Made by a program: the position numbers and the translations under genes. DNA of 64,000 nt from positions 1,302,001 through 1,366,000 of the forward strand of contig NZ_CP100762.1 in assembly GCF_024296665.1 (NCBI RefSeq), written 5' to 3'. The notes beneath the pieces were generated by a model. It searched no databases, had not been told where the DNA came from, and was given only the letters and a program-made list of their open reading frames with translations. Of the stretch, positions 43,904-51,820 are shown one piece after another; within the stretch, counting starts at the first letter, position 1, and the number at the start of each line of letters is the position of its first letter. The DNA comes from Salinilacihabitans rarus (lineage in GTDB: Archaea > Halobacteriota > Halobacteria > Halobacteriales > Natrialbaceae).

Positions 43904-44998
43904 TCAGCGACCCCGCCGAAGCTCCTCGATGAGCCGTTCGATCGTCTCCTGCTGGCGTTCGAGCAGTTCCGTCTGGCGGTCGATCGTCGCCTCGAGGTCC
44001 TCGATGCGCGCGAGCAGTTCGGGGTCGGTTCCGCCGGCGTCGGACTCGAAGCCGCCCGTCTCGAACTCGTCGCGGGGCTCCTCGGCCTCCACGTGTCGCA
44101 CCGCGTCGGCCGCGTCCTCGAGCACCGCGCCGCCGGAGTCCTCGTGGTCGGCCTCGAACTCCGCGGACCCGTCGTCGATCCCCGCCGCCGAGAGCGGGTC
44201 CTCGACGTCGGCCTCGTCCGGGTCGGACGCGGTCGCGGCCGCGGCTTCGGCCTCGACGTCACCCTCGTAGTCGTCGGGGGCGGGCGGGTCCGCGTCGAGC
44301 GGGTCGACGCCGTCGCCGAAGGCGGTGGCGGGGTCCGCGCGCGTCGGCGCCCCGTCGCCGGTACCGACGTGCTCGTTGAGTTCCTCGAGCGAGCCCACGT
44401 CGTGGTAGTCGAACAGCGCCCGCTTGAGGCGCTCGGAGACGTCGTCGGCGCGGTCGTTGGGCGCCTTGATCCGCTGGGGGCGGCCGTCGACCTCGAGGAC
44501 GATCTGGGTGGCGACGCTACCGTCCTCGAACGAGAGGCCGGTGACGTCCTCGAAGTGGTACTGCTCGAAGTCCCCGTCCCAGACGGCGCCGCCGATGTGC
44601 TTGACCAGGCGGTCGCTCGTGACGATCAGCGTGAGTTCGCTGAAGCGGTAGGTCTTGACGACCGTCTCGCCGGGGTCGGTGATGTCGTTGCCGTTCAACA
44701 CGCCGGCGAGGACGGGGTGGAGGACGTCGTCGCTCCGGCCCGAGGGGACGGTGAACTCGCGTTCGCCGTCGAGGGAGTACTCGAGCGTAAACCGGGTCTT
44801 GCGCCGTCCCTCCGAGAGGATGAGGCGGTCGGCGTCGTGTGAAAACTCGTCGACTGATTCGTCGCTGAGCAGCCCTTCCGCGCGGTAGACGATCGAACGC
44901 GAGGGGGTGACGAAGAGTTCGTCGTCGCCGCCGAGGGTGACACGCGCCGCGATCTCTTCGCCGTCGAGAGTAGACTGTACGATACCGGGAACGGTCAT
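43904..44998 (-). CDS. Tandem PH-like domain protein with C-terminal coiled coil
   Basis: A 364-residue protein starting at MTVPGIVQS. Residues 1-180 contain two beta-rich repeats (FVTPSRSIVYRAEG, then TLIVTSDRLVKHIGG) that resemble bacterial PH domains. Next comes a long acidic Asp/Ala/Glu linker, and finally a heptad coiled coil (ARIEDLEATIDRQTELLERQ). The layout suggests a membrane- or cytoskeleton-associated scaffold. It converges with the preceding gene, one base apart, and is divergent from tRNA-Met by about 100 bases. Confidence 0.6.
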   Translation of the reverse strand: MTVPGIVQSTLDGEEIAARVTLGGDDELFVTPSRSIVYRAEGLLSDESVDEFSHDADRLILSEGRRKTRFTLEYSLDGEREFTVPSGRSDDVLHPVLAGVLNGNDITDPGETVVKTYRFSELTLIVTSDRLVKHIGGAVWDGDFEQYHFEDVTGLSFEDGSVATQIVLEVDGRPQRIKAPNDRADDVSERLKRALFDYHDVGSLEELNEHVGTGDGAPTRADPATAFGDGVDPLDADPPAPDDYEGDVEAEAAAATASDPDEADVEDPLSAAGIDDGSAEFEADHEDSGGAVLEDAADAVRHVEAEEPRDEFETGGFESDAGGTDPELLARIEDLEATIDRQTELLERQQETIERLIEELRRGR

Positions 44999-45100
44999 GT
45001 CCACGAGTTCGTAAGGCCCTGTGATAAATCCGTGGGTACTCGTTGCACGCCGACCCGGAATGGGAAGCTTAAAGAAAGCCACCGCGTAACGGGAAAACGA

Positions 45101-45252
45101 GCCCGGGTGGCTTAGCTGGACATAGCGCCGCACTCATAGGGTTCGGAGATTCGGTGCGGTTTCGCCTTGGAAGCCTCCCTGTCCCCACGAGGACCGCCGA
45201 GCCTCGGACCTGGGACATGCGGAGATCGAGGGTTCGGAGCCCTCCCCGGGCA
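45101..45252 (+). tRNA. Elongator tRNA-Met (CAT) with intron
   Basis: The exons fold normally: acceptor GCCCGGG pairs with CCCGGGC plus A, the anticodon stem is CCGCA/TGCGG, and the T arm is GAGGG-TTCGGAG-CCCTC. The anticodon CAT is at 45135-45137. About 78 bases at 45139-45216 interrupt the anticodon loop after position 37, as in the elongator tRNA-Met of Haloferax volcanii, which carries an intron at this site. The intron contains paired segments suited to a bulge-helix-bulge splice site. Its 3' end is duplicated 150 bp downstream. Confidence 0.9.
45139..45216 (+). other. Intron of tRNA-Met
   Basis: About 78 bases removed by archaeal tRNA-splicing endonuclease; exact ends are uncertain by a base or two. 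The position one base after the anticodon is canonical for archaeal tRNA introns. Confidence 0.8.
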
Positions 45253-45254
45253 CT
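45231..45254 (+). repeat. Attachment-site-like repeat, copy 1 (tRNA-Met 3' end)
   Basis: 24 bases starting GGTTCGGAG and ending CGGGCACT, covering the T arm and acceptor end of tRNA-Met plus two bases. An exact second copy lies at 45381-45404. Direct repeats of a tRNA 3' end are the mark left by tyrosine-integrase insertion. Confidence 0.8.
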
Positions 45255-45331
45255 TTTCCATTTCGTCACGAGTCGAAGACGAGTGACAACATCGGAAAAG
45301 TGCTCACGGTGAACGCGACGAACCCGGAGGT

Positions 45332-45354
45332 CTTGCGCGAGCGGAGCGCGCAAG
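45332..45354. other. Hairpin inside the 150-bp spacer
   Basis: CTTGCGCG and CGCGCAAG are exact inverted repeats around a seven-base loop. A second small hairpin, GCAGC-GTT-GCTGC, is at 45362-45374. Both lie between the two copies of the tRNA-end repeat, the first beginning about 80 bases after tRNA-Met. Confidence 0.55.
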
Positions 45355-45380
45355 GCAGGAAGCAGCGTTGCTGCGACCGT

Positions 45381-45404
45381 GGTTCGGAGCCCTCCCCGGG
45401 CACT
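45381..45404 (+). repeat. Attachment-site-like repeat, copy 2
   Basis: Exact 24-bp copy of the end of tRNA-Met, exactly 150 bp from copy 1. The A+T-richer accessory genes start just downstream, so this is a plausible recombination boundary of a former integrated element. Confidence 0.75.
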
Positions 45405-45450
45405 ACTCAAATTCTTTATATGCCCGCGTGAAAACACCCCCCATCGAGCG

Positions 45451-45693
45451 ATGGCAGTCGCTCGCGCGAACGGCGGCCTCGTCCGGGTTCGCGGCGCGGA
45501 GGGCCGGGTGCGGCTGGAGATCGACGACCGGTGGAGACTGCGCGAGAAGATCGATAGCTACCGCAGAACCGTCGACAGCCCCCGACGGGACCTGATCGGG
45601 CTGGCGAACCGGCGCGTCCAGCAACTGCGCGAGCGTGAGCTTTCATTGAGTGAAAACTCCACACGAAGCGAAGGGGGTGAGGCCGATGGCTAA
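45451..45693 (+). CDS. Small hypothetical protein of the accessory island
   Basis: An 80-residue basic protein beginning MAVARANGGLVRVRG, with RLEIDDRWRLREKIDSYRR in the centre and a polar tail. No domain is recognised. The ATG lies 46 bases after the second tRNA-end repeat. The frame overlaps the following winged-helix gene by eight bases. Genes of this size commonly sit beside integration sites in haloarchaeal viruses and plasmids, but relatedness was not tested. Confidence 0.5.
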   Translation: MAVARANGGLVRVRGAEGRVRLEIDDRWRLREKIDSYRRTVDSPRRDLIGLANRRVQQLRERELSLSENSTRSEGGEADG

Positions 45694-46033
45694 GTATTCT
45701 ATCCCGGACGGCCACTGGGACGAGGACGATTAGGACGATAGCACCGAAGACGGCGAGCCGGAGATCGCCGACGATACGCCAGCGACGTGGCTCGTCTACC
45801 TCGTCCTCGAGGACACGGTCCTGAACCAGACGATGCTCGCCGAGCGAACCGGACTCTCGAAACGCCGTGCTCGCGAGGCGGCGAACGATCTCTTCGGCCG
45901 GGGGATACTCATTTTCCACCGCGATCCGACGGACCAGCGCCGCCGCGTCTATTATCGGCCGGACTGTTTCGATGGTGTCGTAGGCGCACACCGATCGTAT
46001 ACCGCTATTCGACAGGGTTATTTCGTTAGTTGA
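45686..46033 (+). pseudogene. Winged-helix regulator with an in-frame amber stop
   Basis: The frame reads MAKYSIPDGHWDEDD, then TAG at 45731-45733, and continues for 99 codons to a TGA at 46031-46033. The downstream part has LVYLVLEDTVLNQTMLAERTGL, SKRRAREAANDLFGRG and DQRRRVYYRPD, a clear winged-helix regulator pattern. Either one substitution broke the gene, or a shorter product starts inside (ATG at 45833 would cut the first helix). Overlap with the upstream frame suggests they were one operon. Confidence 0.6.
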
Positions 46034-46035
46034 AA

Positions 46036-46476
46036 CTATACAGTAAAGATAGAGCGATCTCTAAGGGTGAGTTGACGGATTTTGTACTCGAGAACACCAG
46101 CGACAAGAGATGCAGCTAGTATAAGAAACCAAAACCAGAGCACGAAATCGAACCACGTCGGGGTGATACCTGCACCGGACGACTGCGCAGATTTAACCAT
46201 CGACGACCACGAGACGGCAAGAGCACCTGCGTATATTCCCGCTGTGATGGTAATGGGCGAGATGATTCGATAGCGCGCCGAAACGAAAGCCGAAATGCCA
46301 CCGATGAGGATCATTCCGCCGAAAATCCATACCTGCGCACTGGTAGTTGGTGCAAGGCCATCTCCGTACTGAAATCCTGCAAGAAAGCGGTCAATGAGGA
46401 AGGTGCTAATAAGGAAGAGGAGGCCAATTCCAATCGTAAATCGAACTGGAGTATACCATCGACGGAACTCGGTCAT
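46036..46476 (-). CDS. Four-helix membrane protein of the accessory island
   Basis: A 146-residue protein starting at MTEFRRWYTP (a start 14 codons upstream, at 46518, is possible). Four hydrophobic segments are seen: IGIGLLFLISTFLI, VWIFGGMILIGGISAFV, TITAGIYAGALAVSW and FVLWFWFLILAASLVAG. It is richer in Ile, Phe and Ser and poorer in G+C than neighbours. No family recognised. Two bases separate its stop from the winged-helix pseudogene. Confidence 0.55.
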   Translation of the reverse strand: MTEFRRWYTPVRFTIGIGLLFLISTFLIDRFLAGFQYGDGLAPTTSAQVWIFGGMILIGGISAFVSARYRIISPITITAGIYAGALAVSWSSMVKSAQSSGAGITPTWFDFVLWFWFLILAASLVAGVLEYKIRQLTLRDRSIFTV

Positions 46477-46642
46477 GTTCGATGGGACAACACTTTCGGG
46501 GATAACTGTTTCCCACACAGTCGTCCCGTGACGGGAGCCGGACTGGCGGGCGCCATTTTACCACCCAATTTTAGGAAAGACATAAAGAAATTAACGCTCA
46601 CAAATGTTAAATGGTGTAGAGTAGACTTGCTGGTCGCCAGCC

Positions 46643-47845
46643 ATGGCAAGAACCAACGACGATATCGATGTTAAAGTCGATGAGATTCATCAGAAGCGGA
46701 CGAGTTCGATGTCTCGGCGGCGGCTGATGCAGGCACTCACCGGGTTAGGAATGACGGTCGGATCTGCTGTCTACATCACTCCAGAAGATGTGAAGGGAGC
46801 GAGTGCAGATCAGGTTCCTATAGTGAAAGGCCATACGTTTGCGGAGCCGGGTGATCCGACGACCGAGCGTGTGACAGTAAAAGAGAACGTTCCTGCTGAC
46901 TGGTACAACAATCTGAAAAGGGCCGAGCGGGTTCAGGAGGCATTAAAGCTAGAAGAAATAGACGAAGTCTCTCTCGTAGAAACGCGCCCACCGGAACCTG
47001 GTGGAGAAAACGCGTACATCTACGTCGAAGTAGCTGAGAAGTTGGCAACCGAATCCAAGAAAAATGCCGGCGATATTGTTGGCGGCATTCCCGAACGATC
47101 AAACGGAATCGAGATCGAGGCGGTTGTCAACGAACGTGTGGGGTACGAATCTGAAGACGATCAAGAGTCTTCCGGAAGTAAAAACGAAATCGACGTAGAG
47201 TCGCACAGTGCCACTGTCAATCCCGGGCAAGCGATTTACACCGGGAATGGCACGAGCGGAACGGCGGGTGGACGAGTATATTACGATAGTCACGACTACC
47301 CACGGTTTATCACCTGTCACCATCTGTGGCACGGAGAAGAACCGGACAGAAATAACGTCGACGTATACGATAGTTCTAATGTTGACTTAGGTTATGCAAT
47401 TAATGGGGATTGCAAATCGGATTATCTTGTTTTTGCTCCGGAGTCTGATGTTTCGGTTAGCAATCGAGTTAGCGGAGGGATCATTGCAGACATTACTGGA
47501 GAATACTCGCAAGATTATGTCAATATACTTGCGGGGGAAGGCGAGTCTGTCGAGAAGCAAGGGAAGACCACTGGTTACACTACCGGGGAATTACATACCG
47601 CAAATGGCTACGTCGCTTTTGTGGGATTTGAGGGATGTGATGATCGTTCGGATCAGGTGAGATGGGGAGATGGTTCTGATTTTGATGACGGGGACAGTGG
47701 ATCCGTTGCCTGGTACCAGTGGGGCGATGATTACGATGAGAATTGGGCAGTTTCCTTGAACGCCGGAACCTATTGGGATTCTTCACTCTCATTGACCGTT
47801 TTCGGTTCTGGGACTTGGCACTTCCCGAACTATAGCTGGGGATAG
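46643..47845 (+). CDS. Tat-exported chymotrypsin-like serine protease
   Basis: A 400-residue protein. The N-terminus has a long n-region, then SRRRLMQALTGLGMTVGSAV, a Tat signal. A propeptide-like domain (to about residue 185) is followed by a protease core with ITCHHLW (His226), SDYLVFAP (Asp260) and DDGDSGSVAW (Ser352), the order and spacing of an S1-type triad. Disulfide-forming cysteines are at 225, 257 and 332. It is A+T-richer than flanking genes. Similar exported proteases act in defence or nutrient use. Confidence 0.75.
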   Translation: MARTNDDIDVKVDEIHQKRTSSMSRRRLMQALTGLGMTVGSAVYITPEDVKGASADQVPIVKGHTFAEPGDPTTERVTVKENVPADWYNNLKRAERVQEALKLEEIDEVSLVETRPPEPGGENAYIYVEVAEKLATESKKNAGDIVGGIPERSNGIEIEAVVNERVGYESEDDQESSGSKNEIDVESHSATVNPGQAIYTGNGTSGTAGGRVYYDSHDYPRFITCHHLWHGEEPDRNNVDVYDSSNVDLGYAINGDCKSDYLVFAPESDVSVSNRVSGGIIADITGEYSQDYVNILAGEGESVEKQGKTTGYTTGELHTANGYVAFVGFEGCDDRSDQVRWGDGSDFDDGDSGSVAWYQWGDDYDENWAVSLNAGTYWDSSLSLTVFGSGTWHFPNYSWG

Positions 47846-48253
47846 TATCGTCCCTCGATATGTCTCTCCGCCCTCACGGGTTTATCTGGCTGCACAGCAG
47901 TCCCCTTCGTCGGGACGATCGGATTCAGACTGCGTAATTACACGGAAGAATCCTACGACGCACGTATCAAAATTCGATTGTACGGCCAGACAGCGTTCGA
48001 ACAGACCTATCAATTGCCAATCGCAAGTGGGGACGACCCGTACGTGCTGGTAGAGGCTGCTGCCGTCTCGAACGTCCCTGCTGGCGTAACCTATACCGTC
48101 TCCCTGTTCCTCGATGGAGAGACGGTGCAAACTATCGATGCGACGATGGATTGCACCGACCGAGACGAAGACGAGATGGACGAGGAACTCGATATCGCTA
48201 TCGGGTTTGGATCCGATCCTGATAGCGTAACCATAGCTGATACACAGTGTTAG
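47846..48253 (+). pseudogene. 5'-truncated lipoprotein remnant
   Basis: The frame directly continues from the protease stop and reads LTGLSGCTAVPF, a lipobox, then a beta-rich region with YDARIKIRLYGQTAFEQTYQLP and VPAGVTYTVSLFLDGE, ending DTQC before TAG. No ATG, GTG or TTG occurs before the lipobox, so the true N-terminus and Arg-rich signal are missing. The shape matches haloarchaeal Ig-like lipoproteins. Recombination that placed the protease gene here is a plausible cause. Confidence 0.5.
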
Positions 48254-48501
48254 GCTCGTATATTTTGTGATTAGTGGGTTTGATGTGTGCAGGCGAATAT
48301 ACATGATTATTTACTAACAGGGACCGTCGTTCCGGGTGCCGCGACGCCAGTGTCTCTCGCGGCGAAGGTCACTCTCGACCGACCCTCCGAAAACCCTCGA
48401 ATTCGGCCGCTCGGGACCCTCTCGTGGCCCGACGCGTTACGACGATGTTACGCCGGATACGGGACGAGTAGCTAACCCGGGTGCGGCCGAGGAATGCGTT
48501 C

Positions 48502-48705
48502 ATGCGCTGGGAACGGGTCGCGGTCGCGGTCGCGGTCGCCGTCGGCCTCGTCGGCGGCGTCGGTGCCGTCGGCCTCGGCGGGTTCGCCCGGTCGTTCGTG
48601 GGAACGCTCGACGCGGGCGCGGTCGGCTTCTTCCTGACGGCGACGGCCGTGGTCTGGATGACGCGCGTGGCACGCCGTCTGCGACCGGGCGCGACGCGCC
48701 GCTGA
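48502..48705 (+). CDS. Small two-helix membrane protein
   Basis: A 67-residue protein. Two helices (AVAVAVAVGLVGGVGAVGL and GAVGFFLTATAVVWMT) are joined by a short loop and end in a basic tail (RRLRPGATRR). Start chosen at MRWERVAV. It converges with the GDPD gene, four bases apart. No function assigned. Confidence 0.5.
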   Translation: MRWERVAVAVAVAVGLVGGVGAVGLGGFARSFVGTLDAGAVGFFLTATAVVWMTRVARRLRPGATRR

Positions 48706-48709
48706 CGCG

Positions 48710-49519
48710 TTAGTGCGGGTTCGGCGGCCGGTCGGCGAAGACGCCGTCGACGCCGGTGAGCGCGAGCGCGAGCGACTCGACCCGCGAGTCGGCGGTCCAG
48801 GCGTTCACCGCGAGGCCGCGGCGGTGGGCCCGCGGGACGACCGCCGTCCGGAAACAGAGCTCCCCCCGGGGGTGGATCGCGGCGCAGTCGAGGGCGTCGG
48901 CGGCCGCCAGCGCCTCGCCGACGCCCGACCGGCAGACGACCGCGAGCGGGACGGTCGGATCGCGCTCGCGGACCGCGGCGAGCGCGTCGGGGTCGAACGA
49001 GGAGACCAGCGCCGGCCCGTCGCGGTCGGCGAGGGCGTCGAGGACGTCCGCCGCGAGGCCGCGCTCCTTGAGTTCGACGTTCAGGACGACGTCGTCGGGC
49101 GTCGCCGCGACGACCGCGTCGAGGCGGGCGACCGTCGCGTCGGTGTCCGCGACGGCGAGGTCGCGAAGGATCTCCCAGTCGACCTCGTCGACGCGGTCGG
49201 GGCGGCCGGCGAGGCGGTCGAGGCGCTCGTCGTGGACGCAGACGAGTTCGCCCGATCCGCACCGGCGGACGTCCACTTCGATCCCGTCGGCGCGCGGGGC
49301 GGCGTACGCGACGGCCTCGACGGTGTTCTCGGGGGCGACGCTCGCGAAGCCGCGGTGGGCGAACAGCAGGGCGGCCCGCTCGCGCGCCCAGGCCAGCGCG
49401 AGGAACGCGACGGCGGCGAGCGCGACCGCCGCGCCCACGGCGACCCGTCGAAATCGGCCCGCGTCGCCGTCGGTCCCGCGGCCGAAGTCGTGCGATGTCG
49501 TCACGGCCGACCCGTCCAC
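48710..49519 (-). CDS. Glycerophosphodiester phosphodiesterase
   Basis: A 269-residue protein. After an N-terminal hydrophobic helix (GAAVALAAVAFLALAWA) comes the catalytic region AHRGFASVAPENTVEA, with His and Arg of the family, then GIEVDVRRCGSGELVCVHDERLDRL, which supplies the metal-binding Glu/Asp and second His. It hydrolyses glycerophosphodiesters. The single helix anchors it to the membrane, with the active domain probably outside. Confidence 0.87.
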   Translation of the reverse strand: MDGSAVTTSHDFGRGTDGDAGRFRRVAVGAAVALAAVAFLALAWARERAALLFAHRGFASVAPENTVEAVAYAAPRADGIEVDVRRCGSGELVCVHDERLDRLAGRPDRVDEVDWEILRDLAVADTDATVARLDAVVAATPDDVVLNVELKERGLAADVLDALADRDGPALVSSFDPDALAAVRERDPTVPLAVVCRSGVGEALAAADALDCAAIHPRGELCFRTAVVPRAHRRGLAVNAWTADSRVESLALALTGVDGVFADRPPNPH

Positions 49520-49603
49520 GGCCCGACCGATAGGTCGTCCGGTCGTCCGCCGACCGCGGCGGCGATGACAACCACTTTCCCCTCCCCCGCCTATGGGTCG
49601 ACC

Positions 49604-50167
49604 ATGCAGACTGTCACTCGCGATCGGGTGCCGACGCTCACCGCCATCCTGAGTCTCGTCTCACTGGCGCTGGTCTTCGGCGCGGCCGGCGGGGCGATCC
49701 CGGCCGACTGGCTGCCGCGGGCGCCGGACGCGGTCATCGAGGCGATCCCCCACGTCAACGCGGCGATCAGCCTCGCCGCCATCGGCACCATCCTCGCGGG
49801 CTGGCGGGCGATCCGTCGCGGGAACGTCGCCCGCCACCGCCGGCTGATGGTCGCGACGGTCGTGCTCTTCGGGACGTTCCTCGTCCTCTACCTCTACCGG
49901 CTGACGATGCTCGGCGGCCCGTCGACGTTCCCCGGCCCCGACGCCGTCCGGCTTTACTTCTACCTGCCGCTGCTGGCGGTACACGTCCTGCTCGCGATCG
50001 TCTGTATCCCGCTCGTCTACTACGCGCTGTTGCTGGCGTGGACCCACTCGGTTCCGGACCTCCGCCGGACCGCTCACGCCCGCATCGGCCGCGTCGCGGC
50101 GTCGCTGTGGCTCGTCTCGTTCTCGCTCGGCGTCGTCGTCTACGTCCTGTTACACCTCGTCTACTAG
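49604..50167 (+). CDS. DUF420-family membrane protein
   Basis: A 187-residue protein with five hydrophobic segments. PHVNAAISLAAIG, RHRRLMVAT and the C-terminal RIGRVAASLWLVSFSLGVVVY are typical of DUF420 proteins, which are often linked with cytochrome oxidase assembly. His residues in PHVNA, RHRR and AVHVLL may bind haem or metal. It converges with purF, overlapping by four bases. Confidence 0.8.
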   Translation: MQTVTRDRVPTLTAILSLVSLALVFGAAGGAIPADWLPRAPDAVIEAIPHVNAAISLAAIGTILAGWRAIRRGNVARHRRLMVATVVLFGTFLVLYLYRLTMLGGPSTFPGPDAVRLYFYLPLLAVHVLLAIVCIPLVYYALLLAWTHSVPDLRRTAHARIGRVAASLWLVSFSLGVVVYVLLHLVY

Positions 50168-51705
50168 TCGTCGGCGCCGACGGGCGCCCCGCCGATCTCG
50201 GGGCGGTCGACCTCGCGGTCGGTCGCCTCGTCCTCGATGTCGTAGGGGTACTCGCCGGTGACACAGCCCAGACAGAGGTCGGCGCGGCTCTCCCCGAGGG
50301 CCTCCGCGACCGCCTCGTGTGAGAGGTACGCGAGGCTGTCGGCGCCGATGGCCTCGCGGATCTCCGCGACGCTCCGGTCGGCGGCGATCAGTTCCTCGCG
50401 GGTGGCCATGTCGATGCCCATGTAGCAGGGCGCGACGATCGGCGGCGCGCCGATGCGGACGTGGACCTCCGCGGCGCCGCAGTCCTTGAGCAGGTTCACG
50501 AGTTGGGTGGAGGTGGTGCCACGGACGATCGAGTCGTCGATGACGGTGACGGTCTTTCCCTCGATCGTGGACTTGATCGGGTTGAGCTTCAGCCGCACCG
50601 CGCGCTCGCGTTCGTCCTGTGTCGGCATGATGAACGTGCGGCCGACGTAGCGGTTCTTCATCAGCCCCTCGGCGAACTCGACGCCGGGGTCGTCCTCCTC
50701 GCGGGGGTCGCCGTCGGCGGTGGTCTCGGCGGCGCCGTCGGCGTACCCCGAGGCGAACGCCCGCCCCGAGTCGGGGACGGGCATGACGACGTCGGTCTCG
50801 ACGCCGCTCTCCTCCCAGAGCCGGCGGCCGAGTTCGCGTCGTGCCTCGTAGACGAGCGTGCCGTCGATCCGCGAGTCCGGGCGGGCGAAGTAGACGTGTT
50901 CGAAGAAGCAGTGGGCCGTGCGCTCTTCCTCGACGAGCTGGTAGGAGTCGAAGCCGGAGCCGTCCTCGCGGAGGACGACGAGTTCGCCGGGGCGGACGTC
51001 CCGGACGCGGTCGCCGTCGAGGGTGTCGATCGCTGCCGACTCCGAGGCCAGCACGTAGCCGTCCTCGAGTTCCCCGATGCACAGCGGGCGGTTGCCCAGC
51101 GGGTCGCGTACGCCCATGATCGTGTCGTCGTGGCTGATCGTCAGCGCGTACGAGCCGTGGATCCGGCCCATCGTCCGCTTGACGGCGCGGACGAGGTCCT
51201 CTTCGAGGAGGTTGCGCGCGAGGTCGTGGGCGATCACCTCGGTGTCGCCGTCGCTGGTGAACGCGTGGCCGAGGCCGGCGAGTTCGTCGCGGATCTCGTC
51301 GGCGTTGACGAGGTTCCCGTTGTGTGCGAGCCCGAGCGACCCCGACTTGAACGAGACCGAGAAGGGCTGGGCACACGAGGAGTCGACGCTGCCGGCGGTC
51401 GGGTAGCGGACGTGGCCGACGCCGGCCGAGCCGGCGAGCGAGTCGATGTCGTCCTCGTCGAAGACGTCGCCGACGAGGCCCATCTCGACGTGGCTGTGCT
51501 GCTGGAAGCCGTCGTGGGTGACGATCCCCGCCGACTCCTGGCCGCGGTGCTGGAGCGCGTACAGCGCGTAGTACAGCGGCCGCGCCGCCGACCGCGCCTC
51601 CAGCGAGACGCCCACGACGCCGCACTTCTCGGTCATCCCGGTTCGCGGCCCGGTAGCGGTCCGACCCGCGTCGACTCGGCGGGTCCCGCCACGCCCATCG
51701 GTCAT
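50164..51705 (-). CDS. purF: Amidophosphoribosyltransferase
   Basis: A 513-residue enzyme that starts purine synthesis by making phosphoribosylamine from PRPP and glutamine. The Ntn nucleophile is the Cys of MTEKCGVVGV; the start at 51705 adds a 26-residue leader before it, removable as a propeptide. I prefer 51705 because a TATA-like GGTTTTTACC lies about 27 bases upstream, but 51636 (MTEKCG) is possible. PRPP is bound by VTVIDDSIVRGTTS. CLGCVTGEYP near the end may ligate an Fe-S cluster with other cysteines. Confidence 0.93.
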   Translation of the reverse strand: MTDGRGGTRRVDAGRTATGPRTGMTEKCGVVGVSLEARSAARPLYYALYALQHRGQESAGIVTHDGFQQHSHVEMGLVGDVFDEDDIDSLAGSAGVGHVRYPTAGSVDSSCAQPFSVSFKSGSLGLAHNGNLVNADEIRDELAGLGHAFTSDGDTEVIAHDLARNLLEEDLVRAVKRTMGRIHGSYALTISHDDTIMGVRDPLGNRPLCIGELEDGYVLASESAAIDTLDGDRVRDVRPGELVVLREDGSGFDSYQLVEEERTAHCFFEHVYFARPDSRIDGTLVYEARRELGRRLWEESGVETDVVMPVPDSGRAFASGYADGAAETTADGDPREEDDPGVEFAEGLMKNRYVGRTFIMPTQDERERAVRLKLNPIKSTIEGKTVTVIDDSIVRGTTSTQLVNLLKDCGAAEVHVRIGAPPIVAPCYMGIDMATREELIAADRSVAEIREAIGADSLAYLSHEAVAEALGESRADLCLGCVTGEYPYDIEDEATDREVDRPEIGGAPVGADD

Positions 51706-51730
51706 GTGCACTCGTAGAGGAGCCGAAGGG

Positions 51731-51738
51731 TAAAAACC
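51731..51738 (-). promoter_or_regulatory. TATA-like element of purF
   Basis: GGTTTTTA on the minus strand, about 27 bases from the ATG at 51705. Supports a leaderless start there. Confidence 0.4.
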
Positions 51739-51820
51739 TCCTTGTTCGTGTCGTTCGTCGACCCCGGGCGAGTCGAAAGTATTCACGAACGTGTATCGTC
51801 GGGCGGTCCGGCGGGTCGGC

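Noticed and set aside
45731-45733. TAG as a pyrrolysine codon
   Set aside because: Nothing in the window suggests pyrrolysine genes, and haloarchaea are not known to use it; a nonsense mutation is simpler.
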